Below are positions 33,254-41,642 of a DNA stretch of 64,000 nt, one piece after another; positions within the stretch are counted from its first letter, which is position 1; each line of letters begins with the position of its first letter. The notes beneath the pieces were generated by a model. It was given only the letters and a program-made list of their open reading frames with translations. It ran no database searches and had not been told where the DNA came from. Source of the stretch: Paracoccus sp041927875 (GTDB lineage Bacteria > Pseudomonadota > Alphaproteobacteria > Rhodobacterales > Rhodobacteraceae). Both the position numbers and the translations under genes were made by a program. Location of the stretch: the NCBI RefSeq assembly GCF_041927875.1, contig NZ_JBHFHN010000014.1. One strand, given 5' to 3'.

Positions 33254-34117
33254 TTACGCGACCTGTTCCAGGACGGGCGCCTGCGCAACGCCCAAAGCGG
33301 CGCAGACCTTTTGCGTGAGATGCGGGCGGTTCAGCGTGTAGAAATGCAGATCCTCGACCCCGCCCTGGATAAGCTTGTCGCACAGCGCGGTGCATTGCGC
33401 GAGCGCCAGCAGATCTTCGCGCCCGTCGCGCTTGGCGGTCTGGAAAGCCTCGTCCAGTTTGGCGGGCACGCCGGTGCCGCAGCGGGCGGCAAAGCGTTTC
33501 GCGCCGTCCCAGGACTGGATCGGCAGGATGCCGGGGATGATCCTGGCCTTGACGCCCTCTTTCACGCAGGCATCGCGAAAGCGGAAAAAGGTGTCGGCGT
33601 CAAAGAAGAACTGGGTGATGGCGCTGGTCGCGCCGGCGTCGCATTTGCGCTTCAGCCAACGGACATCCGCCAGCGGGTCGGCGGCATCCGGGTGCGGTTC
33701 GGGATAGGCGCCGCAGCGGATGGTGAAGCGGCCGTCGGCGGCCAGGGCCTCGATCAGTTCGACAGAGCTGGCGAAGCCATCGGGATGCGCGATGAAGCGC
33801 TCGGCGCCTTTCGGGGCATCGCCGCGCAGGGCGACGATTTCGCGCACACCGGCGGCTGCATAGGCATCGACAATCTCCATCGTCTCGGCGCGCGTCGCCT
33901 CGACACAGGTCAGATGCGCGGCGACCGGTACACCATAATTCTTGCCGATCGTCGTCACCGCCTCATGCGTCAGCTTTCGGGTGGTGCCGCCCGCACCATA
34001 GGTGACCGAGACGAAGCCGGGTTTCAGCGGCGCCAGCGCCTGAACGGTTTCCCACAGCCGAAAGCTGGCATCCAGCGTTTGCGGGGGGAAGAACTCGAAA
34101 CTGACGGTGACGGACAT
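33254..34117 (-). CDS. metF: 5,10-methylenetetrahydrofolate reductase
   Basis: This 287-residue FAD enzyme makes 5-methyl-tetrahydrofolate for methionine synthesis. VSFEFFPPQT holds the catalytic glutamate (about residue 8), and FVSVTYGAGGTTR (about 40), AHLTCVEATR and IVALRGDAPKG (about 95–105) are diagnostic. AAGGGA precedes the ATG. It is transcribed away from metR, whose product is its likely activator. Confidence 0.96.
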   Translation of the reverse strand: MSVTVSFEFFPPQTLDASFRLWETVQALAPLKPGFVSVTYGAGGTTRKLTHEAVTTIGKNYGVPVAAHLTCVEATRAETMEIVDAYAAAGVREIVALRGDAPKGAERFIAHPDGFASSVELIEALAADGRFTIRCGAYPEPHPDAADPLADVRWLKRKCDAGATSAITQFFFDADTFFRFRDACVKEGVKARIIPGILPIQSWDGAKRFAARCGTGVPAKLDEAFQTAKRDGREDLLALAQCTALCDKLIQGGVEDLHFYTLNRPHLTQKVCAALGVAQAPVLEQVA

Positions 34118-34168
34118 GGCGATTCCCTTTCGTTACGCCCTTGTCGCATGTCCCGCGATGTGAGACCA

Positions 34169-34195
34169 ATTCATAATCCTCATCATCAGCATGAA
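34169..34195. promoter_or_regulatory. Candidate MetR site in metF–metR divergent region
   Basis: ATTCAT (34169–34174) and ATGAA (34191–34195) form an inverted repeat, recalling the TGAA...TTCA half-sites of MetR boxes, though with a longer spacer (16 bp between TTCAT and ATGAA). The context between metF and metR supports it; the spacing does not. Confidence 0.35.
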
Positions 34196-34205
34196 AATCC
34201 CTCAA

Positions 34206-35111
34206 ATGCACATCGACCTGCGACATCTGAAAACCATCGCCATGGTCCATGAAACCGGCAGTCTTGCGCGCGCCGCCGACCGGCTGTTCATCACCCAATC
34301 GGCGCTGAGCCATCAGATCAAGGCGCTTGAGGATCAGGCCGGGACCGAGATCTTCGTGCGCCGCTCGCGCCCGATGCGGCTGTCGGCGGCCGGGGTGCGG
34401 CTGCTGCGTCTGGCGGAACGGGTGCTGCCCGAAATCGCGGCCGTCGAGGCCGAGTTTCAGGCCCTGCGCGAGGGTCGTACCGGTCGTCTGCACATCGCCA
34501 TCGAATGCCATGCCTGTTTCGACTGGCTGTTCCCGGTGCTGGAACAGTTCCGCCGCGCCTGGCCCGAGGTCGATGTCGACATTCGCCCTGGCCTTGCCTT
34601 TGGTGCCATCGACGCGCTGCTGCGCGAGGAGGTCGATCTGGTGATCTCATCCGATCCGGTGGATATCGACGGCGTGACCTTTCATCCGCTGTTCGATTAT
34701 GCGCCGATGTTCGTCGGCCCCGCGCATCACCCCGCCGCCGCCCGCGATTACGTCACCGCCGAGGATTTCCGCGATGAGGTGCTGATCACCTATCCGGTCG
34801 ACCGGTCGCGGCTGGACATTTTCAGCGGCTTGCTGACCCCCGCAAGGGTCGAGCCGCGCGGGGTGCGGCAGGTCGAGCTGACGGCGGTGATCCTGATGCT
34901 GGTCGCCTCGGGCCGCGGCGTGTCGGTGCTGCCCGACTGGGTGCTGCGCGAGGTGAAATACCGCCCCGATTACATCACCCGGCGGGTCACGGAGGACGGC
35001 CTGGTCAAACGCCTGTTTGCCGCAACCCGCACCGAGGACGGCACGCTGCCCTGGATGGGCCATTTCCTGCGTCTGGGGCGGACCGAGCCGGTGAAATTGC
35101 AAAGGGGGTAG
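34206..35111 (+). CDS. metR: LysR-family regulator MetR
   Basis: This 301-residue LysR protein has the helix-turn-helix GSLARAADRLFITQSALSHQ (about residues 19–38) followed by IKALED. The N-terminus MHIDLRHLKTIAMVHETGSL matches the MetR pattern, which favours the ATG at 34206 over the one at 34191, itself inside the inverted repeat. IAIECHACFDWLFPVLEQFR starts the homocysteine-binding effector domain. MetR activates met genes with homocysteine as co-inducer in other proteobacteria. Confidence 0.9.
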   Translation: MHIDLRHLKTIAMVHETGSLARAADRLFITQSALSHQIKALEDQAGTEIFVRRSRPMRLSAAGVRLLRLAERVLPEIAAVEAEFQALREGRTGRLHIAIECHACFDWLFPVLEQFRRAWPEVDVDIRPGLAFGAIDALLREEVDLVISSDPVDIDGVTFHPLFDYAPMFVGPAHHPAAARDYVTAEDFRDEVLITYPVDRSRLDIFSGLLTPARVEPRGVRQVELTAVILMLVASGRGVSVLPDWVLREVKYRPDYITRRVTEDGLVKRLFAATRTEDGTLPWMGHFLRLGRTEPVKLQRG

Positions 35112-35113
35112 GG

Positions 35114-35608
35114 GTGTCGTCCGATGACATGCGCCGCGCGGCGACCTATGGGATTTATCGCGCCCTGTTCGCGGCCCGGTCGGCCTATCCGGCCAAGACC
35201 CTGCGCAGCGTGCTGACGGAGCTGCTGTATGCCGAGCCACTGGCCTGGCGGGTTGTGGGGGTGACGCGCGCGGCGCTTGCGGCCTATCGGGACGCGGGGT
35301 TCCGACCGATCACCGGCATCGAACGCGCCCATCTGACTGACCGTCACCGCACCATCGCAGCCCTGCTGGACGGCCCCGAGCCGCTGCCGCAGGAGGCGCT
35401 GTTTCGCCTGTGGGACGATGCCGATCGGGTGGTGATCGCGCTGCGGGCGGAAAATCGGTCGGGGGTGCTGAGCGACTGGCTGCCGATCCGCCCAGACACG
35501 GGCTTCTTCCCGCGTCGCGGCATCGGTTTCGCCTTTCGCATCGGGGTCGAGGGGGCGCTGATGCGCGATCTGGCTGCACAACAGGATCGGGGCGCGCCTG
35601 CCTCCTGA
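35114..35608 (+). CDS. Conserved-looking hypothetical protein
   Basis: I do not recognise this 164-residue protein. It starts with GTG two bases after metR, behind AAAGGGGGTAGG, and reads MSSDDMRRAATYGIYRALFA. It is rich in Arg and Ala, has no membrane segment, signal peptide or known motif, and appears soluble. Its tight spacing suggests co-expression with metR; suhB follows 61 bp later with its own ribosome-binding site. Confidence 0.6.
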   Translation: MSSDDMRRAATYGIYRALFAARSAYPAKTLRSVLTELLYAEPLAWRVVGVTRAALAAYRDAGFRPITGIERAHLTDRHRTIAALLDGPEPLPQEALFRLWDDADRVVIALRAENRSGVLSDWLPIRPDTGFFPRRGIGFAFRIGVEGALMRDLAAQQDRGAPAS

Positions 35609-35669
35609 CCCCTTCCCATCCCCCGCGTCATCCCCTATACCCCGGCGATCCCCGCCACAGGAGTCCGCG

Positions 35670-36458
35670 ATGCAATCCGCCAACCTGAACATCATGATCA
35701 AGGCCGCCCGCAAGGCCGCCCGCGGCCTCGTGCGCGACTTCCGCGAGGTCGAGAACCTTCAGGTCTCGGCGAAGGGCCCCGGCGATTTCGTCAGCCGTGC
35801 CGACCGCGAGGCCGAGCGCGCGATCAAGGAAGAACTGCGCAACGCCCGCCCCACCTATGGCTGGCTGGGTGAGGAAACCGGCGAGGAAGGCGGCGAAGAC
35901 CCCACCCGCCGCTGGATCGTCGATCCGCTGGATGGCACCACCAACTTTCTGCATGGGCTGCCGCATTGGGCGGTCTCGATCGCGCTGGAACACAAGGGCG
36001 AGATCGTCGCGGCGGTCGTCTATGACCCCGCCAAGGACGAGATGTTCACCGCCGAAAAGGGCGGTGGCTGCTTCATGAACGGCGCGCGGATGCGGGTGTC
36101 GGGGCGGCGCAAGATGGATGAGGCGCTGTTCGCCACCGGCATCCCTTTCGCCGGTCGCCCGACGCTGCCCGCCAGTCTTCAGGACCTGGCGCGGCTGATG
36201 CCGCTGACTTCGGGGATCCGTCGCTGGGGCGCGGCCTCGCTGGATCTGGCGTATGTCGCGGCGGGGCGGCTTGACGGCTATTGGGAACGCGGGCTGCAAC
36301 CTTGGGACATGGCGGCGGGCCTGCTGCTGGTCAAGGAAGCCGGCGGCCGTATCGCGCCGATCCGCGAGGGCGCCAGCCTGTTCGACAAGGGCGGCGTGAT
36401 CGGCGCCAATGCCGAATTGTTCGAGCCGCTGGCCAAGACCCTGCGCGCCCCGGCCTGA
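35670..36458 (+). CDS. suhB: Inositol monophosphatase family protein SuhB
   Basis: This 262-residue protein has the IMPase metal-site motifs WLGEETGEE (about residue 65) and WIVDPLDGTTNFLHGLPHWA (about 88–107), and the C-terminal WDMAAGLLLVKEAGG (about 213). AGGAG precedes the ATG. In Escherichia coli SuhB also joins the rRNA antitermination complex; which role dominates here is unknown. Confidence 0.93.
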   Translation: MQSANLNIMIKAARKAARGLVRDFREVENLQVSAKGPGDFVSRADREAERAIKEELRNARPTYGWLGEETGEEGGEDPTRRWIVDPLDGTTNFLHGLPHWAVSIALEHKGEIVAAVVYDPAKDEMFTAEKGGGCFMNGARMRVSGRRKMDEALFATGIPFAGRPTLPASLQDLARLMPLTSGIRRWGAASLDLAYVAAGRLDGYWERGLQPWDMAAGLLLVKEAGGRIAPIREGASLFDKGGVIGANAELFEPLAKTLRAPA

Positions 36459-36469
36459 CGCACCCTTTT

Positions 36470-36520
36470 CTTCTTGGCGAAAATATCCTTTGGTCCGGGG
36501 CAAGGCCCCGGTCCCGGACT
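36470..36520 (-). repeat. Hairpin plus GGATATTTT/CCAAGAAGAAA intergenic element, copy C
   Basis: On the minus strand CCGGGGCCTTGCCCCGG is followed by ACCAAAGGATATTTTCGCCA and AGAAGAAAAGG. It matches the elements at 14190–14242 and 28422–28463 and lies between convergent suhB and the rhomboid gene, where it may terminate transcription both ways. Confidence 0.7.
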
Positions 36521-36525
36521 GCCCG

Positions 36526-37251
36526 TCAGCGCCGAACGCTGGGGATGCGCGTCGGGCGATAATCGACCTCGGGATGCGGCGGCTGGCCGCGCGTTGCCTG
36601 CCAGAACCCGCCCGCACCGCGCCGCAGCCAGAACGGTAGCGCCAGCAGCAGCCCAGCCGCAAAGCCGCCGGCATGGGCCCAATAGGCCACGCCGCCCTCA
36701 CCCCCGGCCAGCATGACGCCGGAAAAGGTCTGGATCGCGAACCACACGCCCAGCACGATCCAGGCGGGGATCGGGAAGATCTTCAGGACGATGACGATGA
36801 TGAACAGCACATCGACACGGGCGCGCGGAAAGAACAGCAGATAGCCGCCCATCACCCCGGCAATCGCTCCGGACGCCCCGACCATCGGGATGCCGCTGGT
36901 CGGGTCCGCCGCCATCTGCGCCGCCGCCGCCGCCAGACCCGAGGCCAGATAGAAGCCCAGAAAAGGCAGATGCCCCATCTGATCTTCCAGATTGTCGCCA
37001 AAGATCCACAGAAACAGCATGTTGCCGATCAGATGCATGATCCCGGCGTGCAGGAACATATGCGTCACCAGACCCCAGACATTCTGCCCGTCCAGCACCG
37101 CGACGGGATACAGCGCCCCGACCTCCCACCAGCCGCCGGGCTGGGGTGACCAGCCTTCGGTCAGGATGAAGATGACGATGTTCAGAAAAATCAGCCCGAT
37201 GGTGACATAGGGCGTGCGCTCGGACGGGTTGTGATCGCGGATCGGGAACAT
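36526..37251 (-). CDS. Rhomboid-family intramembrane serine protease
   Basis: This 241-residue membrane protein has about six hydrophobic segments. The catalytic serine is in GIPMVGASGAIAGVMGGYLL (about residue 127), the histidine in VAYWAHAGGFAAGLLLAL (about 193), and the oxyanion-hole asparagine region in HLIGNMLFLWIFGDN (about 73). The C-terminal tail RPTRIPSVRR is cytosolic. Substrates are unknown. It is transcribed separately from its neighbours. Confidence 0.9.
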   Translation of the reverse strand: MFPIRDHNPSERTPYVTIGLIFLNIVIFILTEGWSPQPGGWWEVGALYPVAVLDGQNVWGLVTHMFLHAGIMHLIGNMLFLWIFGDNLEDQMGHLPFLGFYLASGLAAAAAQMAADPTSGIPMVGASGAIAGVMGGYLLFFPRARVDVLFIIVIVLKIFPIPAWIVLGVWFAIQTFSGVMLAGGEGGVAYWAHAGGFAAGLLLALPFWLRRGAGGFWQATRGQPPHPEVDYRPTRIPSVRR

Positions 37252-37290
37252 GCGCCAGCCTTTGACGATTGCCCGGCCCGCGTCAAGCGG

Positions 37291-38082
37291 TCAGAAGCTG
37301 GGCGGCGTGTTCACCCAGATCAGCACGGTGCGGGCGTCGGCGGCATTGGCCCAGGCATGCGGGCGGCGGCTGTCGAAATAGATCGAATCGCCGGGGCCAA
37401 GATCATGCGTCTCTGCCCCGTCCAGGGTGATGCGAAAGCGGCCCTCGATCACGGTGATGAACTCTTCCCCGTCATGGTCATAGCCGCCATCCGAGGCGGC
37501 GCCGGGGGCCAGGATGAAGCGGTGGCAATCCATCTGGCGGCGGCCCTCGGCCAGCACCTCGACGCGCACGCCAGGGGCGGGCATCGGCCACAGCCGCGCG
37601 GCGCCTGCGCGCACCACGGTATCGCCCGGCTGATCCTGACCCGACAGGGCAGAGACGGTGGTGCCGTAAAGCCGCGCCAGATCGGCCAGAGCCTTGAAGC
37701 CCACCCCCGCGCCGGTCCGCTCGAGCGTGCCAAGGGCGGAGGCCGAGATGCCGATCTGGCCCGCCACGGCCTCAAGCGTGTCGCCGCGCGCCTGCCGCAA
37801 CTGGCGCAGGGCCGCGCCGAGGGGTTCGTTGGTGATCGCGTCGGGCGGGCTGTCCGCGCCTGCCAGGGCCGCGCGGATCGCGGCGGGGTTCAGCCCGGCC
37901 TGACGGCGCAGAAAAGCGATGCGTTGCAGCCGCGCGACATCCCCCGCCGTATAAAGCCGCTGCCCCGAGGGACGGCGCCCCGGCGCAATCAGGCCTTGGG
38001 TTTCCCACAGGCGCAGGGTGGATGGCGCGACCCCGGCGGCGCGGGCGGCTTCGGTCACGCGAAACAGCGGCACATCTTCCAT
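37291..38082 (-). CDS. Regulator with MerR, XRE and cupin domains
   Basis: This 263-residue protein fuses three regulatory modules: a MerR-type winged helix-turn-helix (FRVTEAARAAGVAPSTLRLW, about 7–26, with RRPSGQRLYTAGDVARL), an XRE helix-turn-helix (GDTLEAVAGQIGISASALGT, about 109–128) and a C-terminal cupin (about 180–260, with HDGEEFITVIEGR and GPGDSIYFDSRRPHAW). The start MEDVPLF is preferred; an extension to 38256 would cross the gabT promoter. It diverges from gabT over a CTTGCA-N7-TGCAAG palindrome and probably controls that arginine/GABA gene block. The cupin may sense a small nitrogenous ligand (inference). Confidence 0.8.
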   Translation of the reverse strand: MEDVPLFRVTEAARAAGVAPSTLRLWETQGLIAPGRRPSGQRLYTAGDVARLQRIAFLRRQAGLNPAAIRAALAGADSPPDAITNEPLGAALRQLRQARGDTLEAVAGQIGISASALGTLERTGAGVGFKALADLARLYGTTVSALSGQDQPGDTVVRAGAARLWPMPAPGVRVEVLAEGRRQMDCHRFILAPGAASDGGYDHDGEEFITVIEGRFRITLDGAETHDLGPGDSIYFDSRRPHAWANAADARTVLIWVNTPPSF

Positions 38083-38124
38083 GCCGGCAAGATGACACGC
38101 GCGCGGGCGCGGCGGAAGATATTT

Positions 38125-38150
38125 CTTGCAGAAAACATGCAAGATGCAAG
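38125..38150. promoter_or_regulatory. CTTGCA-N7-TGCAAG palindrome, likely operator of gabT
   Basis: CTTGCA (38125–38130) and TGCAAG (38138–38143) are perfect inverted arms around GAAAACA, with another ATGCAAG directly following (38144–38150). It lies 30–55 bp before gabT and in the divergent region of the MerR-XRE-cupin gene. TTGCA-type sites are typical of XRE-cupin regulators. Confidence 0.6.
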
Positions 38151-38179
38151 GATGGGGCACCCTCGAATCGGAGCCATCC

Positions 38180-39472
38180 ATGACCAGTGTTCCCACCCAG
38201 ACCGCGCCCGAACTGACCCAGCGGCGCAATGACGCCATTGCCCGTGGCGTCGGCATGACGACCCAGATCTATGCCGACCGCGCCGATAACGCCGAGGTCT
38301 GGGACAAGAACGGCAACCGCTATATCGACTTCGCGGCGGGCATCGCGGTGGTGAACACCGGCCACCGCCACCCGCGGGTGATGAAGGCGGTGCATGACCA
38401 GCTGGACCGCTTCACCCACACCTGCCATCAGGTGATGCCCTATGAAAACTACGTCCATCTGGCCGAGCGTCTGAACGCCAAGGTGCCGGGCGATTTCGCC
38501 AAAAAGACGATCTTCGCCACCACCGGGGCCGAGGCGGTGGAAAACGCCATCAAGATCGCGCGCCATTACACCGGTCGCGCGGCGGTCGTGGCCTTTGCGG
38601 GCGGTTTCCATGGGCGCACCTTCATGGGCATGGCGCTGACCGGCAAGGTGCAGCCCTATAAGGCCGGATTCGGGCCGATGATGAACGACGTCTGGCATCT
38701 GCCCTTCCCGAACCCGCTGCATGGGGTCAGCGGCGATGATGCGCTGGCGGCGCTGGACCGGCTGTTCAAGGCCGATCTGGAACCCGCGCGCGTGGCCGCG
38801 ATCATCGTCGAGCCGGTGCAGGGCGAGGGCGGGTTCTATGAAGTGCCGCAGGGCTTTTTCGCCAAGCTGCGCGCGATCTGCGACCAGCACGGTATCGTGC
38901 TGATCGCGGATGAGGTGCAGACCGGTTTCGCCCGCACCGGCAAGCTGTTTGCGATGGAACATCACGGCGTGGCCGCCGATATCACCACGATGGCCAAGGG
39001 TCTGGGCGGCGGCCTGCCGATCAGCGCCGTCACCGGCCGGGCCGAGATGATGGATAGCCCCAACCCCGGCGGTCTGGGCGGCACCTATGCCGGCAACCCC
39101 TTGGGCATTGCCGCCGCCCATGCAGTGCTGGACGTGATCGAGGACGAGGGCCTGTGCGACCGCGCCACCCGTCTGGGCCAGCGGCTGAAGCAGCGTCTGG
39201 CCGGGATGCAGGACCGGGTGCCGGAAATCGTGGACATTCGCGGCCCCGGCTTCATGAACGCGGTCGAGTTCAACGTCGCGGGCAGCGCCACCCCGAACCC
39301 CGAGATGACAGGCCGTGTGCGCGAGGAGGCGCTGAAGCGCGGGCTGATCCTGCTGACCTGCGGCGTTTACGGCAATGTCATCCGCTTCCTGGCGCCGATC
39401 ACCATTCCCGATGCGGTGTTCGACGAGGCGCTGGATATTCTGGAAGGCGCGATCATCGCCGCGCGCGGCTAG
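38180..39472 (+). CDS. gabT: 4-aminobutyrate aminotransferase
   Basis: This 430-residue class-III aminotransferase transfers the amino group of GABA to 2-oxoglutarate. FAAGIAVVNTGHRHPRV (about residue 52), FATTGAEAVENAIKIAR (about 115), IIVEPVQGEGGFY (about 212), IADEVQTGFARTGK (about 242) and the PLP lysine in TTMAKGLGGGLPIS (about 274) fit GabT. The start MTSVPTQTAPEL follows the regulator palindrome; the frame beginning at 38126 runs through it. Ornithine or other omega-amino acids are alternative substrates. Confidence 0.9.
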   Translation: MTSVPTQTAPELTQRRNDAIARGVGMTTQIYADRADNAEVWDKNGNRYIDFAAGIAVVNTGHRHPRVMKAVHDQLDRFTHTCHQVMPYENYVHLAERLNAKVPGDFAKKTIFATTGAEAVENAIKIARHYTGRAAVVAFAGGFHGRTFMGMALTGKVQPYKAGFGPMMNDVWHLPFPNPLHGVSGDDALAALDRLFKADLEPARVAAIIVEPVQGEGGFYEVPQGFFAKLRAICDQHGIVLIADEVQTGFARTGKLFAMEHHGVAADITTMAKGLGGGLPISAVTGRAEMMDSPNPGGLGGTYAGNPLGIAAAHAVLDVIEDEGLCDRATRLGQRLKQRLAGMQDRVPEIVDIRGPGFMNAVEFNVAGSATPNPEMTGRVREEALKRGLILLTCGVYGNVIRFLAPITIPDAVFDEALDILEGAIIAARG

Positions 39473-39484
39473 GGCGCAACAGCG

Positions 39485-39511
39485 AAAGGCCGGGCAAAGC
39501 GCCCGGCCTTT
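39485..39511. terminator. Bidirectional terminator between gabT and ocd
   Basis: AAAGGCCGGGC and GCCCGGCCTTT form an 11-bp stem with a 5-base loop between convergent gabT and the ocd-rocF pair. The symmetric A and T ends allow it to act on both strands. Confidence 0.8.
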
Positions 39512-39516
39512 GTCTC

Positions 39517-40578
39517 TCAGCCCTTGGGCGTCGCGCGCAGCACCATGCCGAACAGATCGCGCGGATCGTCGGGATCGGCGATCAGGTCGATCATCGCGGC
39601 GCGCGCCGGGTCGGCCTCGATCAGGGCGCGCAGATAGCAAAGCGCGCTGAAATCCTCGATCGCGAAACCCACGCCGTCGAACAGGGTGATCTGCGCGGCG
39701 TCGCGGCGACCGGGGGCCGCGCCGGTCAGCACCTGCCAGAACTCGGTCACCGGGTGATCGTCGGGCAGCTGCTGAATCTCGCCCTCGACACGGGTTTGCG
39801 GCGGATATTCCACAAAGATGTCCGCGCGATGCAGGATGCCGGGCGCCAGTTCGGTCTTGCCGGGGCAGTCGCCGCCGATGGCGTTCAGATGCACGCCCGC
39901 GCCGACCATGTTGTCCGACAGGATCGTGGCATAGGCCTTGTCGGCGGTGCAGGTGGTGATGATCTGCGCGCCCTGGATTGCCTGTTCGGCGCTGTCGCAG
40001 GGCGTCACCACCAGCCCGCGCCCGGCCAGATTGGCCGCGCATTTCGCCGTGGCGGAGGGGTCGATGTCCCACAGCCGCACCTCGGTGATGCCGCAGACCG
40101 CCTTGAAGGCGAGCGCCTGAAACTCGGACTGGGCACCATTGCCGATCATCGCCATCGTGGTCGCGCCTTTGGGGGCCAGATGCCGCGCAACCATCGCCGA
40201 GGTCGCCGCCGTCCGCAGCGCCGTCAGCAGCGTCATTTCCGTCAGCAGCACCGGATAGCCGGTATCGACATCCGCCAGCAGGCCAAAGGCGGTGACGGTT
40301 TGCAGCCCCTCGCGCATGTTCTTGGGGTGGCCGTTCACATATTTGAACCCATAGCGTTCGCCGTCCGAGGTCGGCATCAGCTCGATCACGCCGACATCGG
40401 AATGGCTGGCCACGCGCGGCGTCTTGTCGAAATCGGGCCAGCGGCGAAAGTCATGCTCGATCCGCTGCGCCAGATCGGCCAGCATGGTTTCCAGCCCGAC
40501 GTCGTGGATCAGCCGCAGCATCGCATCGACGCTGACAAACGGGACAAGGGCCTTGGTCGAGGGTTTAAGGCTGGCCAT
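39517..40578 (-). CDS. ocd: Ornithine cyclodeaminase
   Basis: This 353-residue enzyme of the OCD/mu-crystallin family turns ornithine into proline and ammonia using bound NAD. GFKYVNGHPKNMREGLQTVT (about 76), TALRTAATSAMVARHLAP (about 118), the Rossmann motif MIGNGAQSEFQALAF (about 143) and the catalytic aspartate region LNAIGGDCPGKTELAP (about 235) are intact. It lies three bases downstream of rocF, so arginase product feeds straight into it. Confidence 0.92.
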   Translation of the reverse strand: MASLKPSTKALVPFVSVDAMLRLIHDVGLETMLADLAQRIEHDFRRWPDFDKTPRVASHSDVGVIELMPTSDGERYGFKYVNGHPKNMREGLQTVTAFGLLADVDTGYPVLLTEMTLLTALRTAATSAMVARHLAPKGATTMAMIGNGAQSEFQALAFKAVCGITEVRLWDIDPSATAKCAANLAGRGLVVTPCDSAEQAIQGAQIITTCTADKAYATILSDNMVGAGVHLNAIGGDCPGKTELAPGILHRADIFVEYPPQTRVEGEIQQLPDDHPVTEFWQVLTGAAPGRRDAAQITLFDGVGFAIEDFSALCYLRALIEADPARAAMIDLIADPDDPRDLFGMVLRATPKG

Positions 40579-40581
40579 GGA

Positions 40582-41511
40582 TCACCCGAAGCTGCGCGTA
40601 GGCCGGTCAAAGACCTTGCGGCCCATCAGGCTGCCGACCAGATCGACCATCAGTTTGGCCGTCCGCCCACGTTCGTCCAGAAACGGGTTCAGCTCGACCA
40701 GATCGAGGCTGGTGACCAGGCCGCTTTCATGCAGCAGCTCCATCACCAGATGCGCCTCGCGGAACGAGGTGCCACCGGGTACGGTGGTGCCGACGGCGGG
40801 GGCGATCGAGGGGTCAAGAAAGTCGACGTCCAGCGACACATGCAGCATCCCGTTTGCGGCCCGCACCTCATCCAGGAACTCGCGCAGGGGGGCAACGACG
40901 CCGCATTCATCCAGCACGCGCATGTCGTTGATGTCGATTTCATGCGTCAGCAGGGCCGCGTGTTCCTCGGGGTCGACCGAGCGGATGCCGAACAGGCAGA
41001 TGCGCTTGGCAGGCACCGGCGCGGGGAAGGGCGGGAACGGGTCGAACCCGGCGCGGCCCGCGATATAGGCGACCGGCGTGCCGTGCAGGTTGCCCGATTG
41101 GGTCGTCTCGACCGTGTGGAAATCGGAATGGGCGTCAAGCCACAGCACGAACAGCGGGCGGCCCTGTTCGGCGGCATGTTCCGCGACACCGGCGACCGAG
41201 CCCAGCGACAGCGAATGATCGCCGCCCATGATGATCGGAAAGCCATCGGCCATCGCGGCCTTGCAGGCGGCGGCCAGGGCCTTGGTCCAGCCCAACGTCT
41301 CGGCCAGGTGGTGAACGGCGGGGTTGGCGCAGGCCGGTTCCGTCTTGGGCAGGTCGGGGGCGACATCGCCGCGATCCTCGAACGTGTGGCCCAGGGTTTC
41401 GATGGTCGCGCCAAGGCCCGCGACGCGATAGGCGGCAGGGCCCATCAGGCAGCCGGGGCGGCGTTGGCCGGAATCGACCGGCGCGCCGATCAGGATGCAA
41501 TGGTGGGGCAT
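40582..41511 (-). CDS. rocF: Arginase
   Basis: This 309-residue ureohydrolase hydrolyses arginine to ornithine and urea. Manganese-ligand motifs are present: GGDHSLSLGSV (about 97), WLDAHSDFHT (about 122–131) and SLDVDFLDPSIAPA (about 229). The start MPHHCILIGAPVDSG replaces a longer frame with no conserved leader. It heads the two-gene rocF-ocd operon. Confidence 0.94.
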   Translation of the reverse strand: MPHHCILIGAPVDSGQRRPGCLMGPAAYRVAGLGATIETLGHTFEDRGDVAPDLPKTEPACANPAVHHLAETLGWTKALAAACKAAMADGFPIIMGGDHSLSLGSVAGVAEHAAEQGRPLFVLWLDAHSDFHTVETTQSGNLHGTPVAYIAGRAGFDPFPPFPAPVPAKRICLFGIRSVDPEEHAALLTHEIDINDMRVLDECGVVAPLREFLDEVRAANGMLHVSLDVDFLDPSIAPAVGTTVPGGTSFREAHLVMELLHESGLVTSLDLVELNPFLDERGRTAKLMVDLVGSLMGRKVFDRPTRSFG

Positions 41512-41642
41512 GTCTTTCCTCCGCAATTCGTTTCGCGGCACGATACGGGATCGGCCCTGCGGGGGAAAGGGCGGGCATGGTTGCACTTTCCTTGGCGCGC
41601 GCGCGGGTCTAAACCGCTGTCAGCACAAGGAAGGCAGCGGAT

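Noticed and set aside
37772..40072. 766-codon minus-strand frame across gabT and part of ocd
   Set aside because: Covers two convergent real genes and contains fragments of frame-shifted ocd sequence; low-complexity Arg/His/Gly composition.
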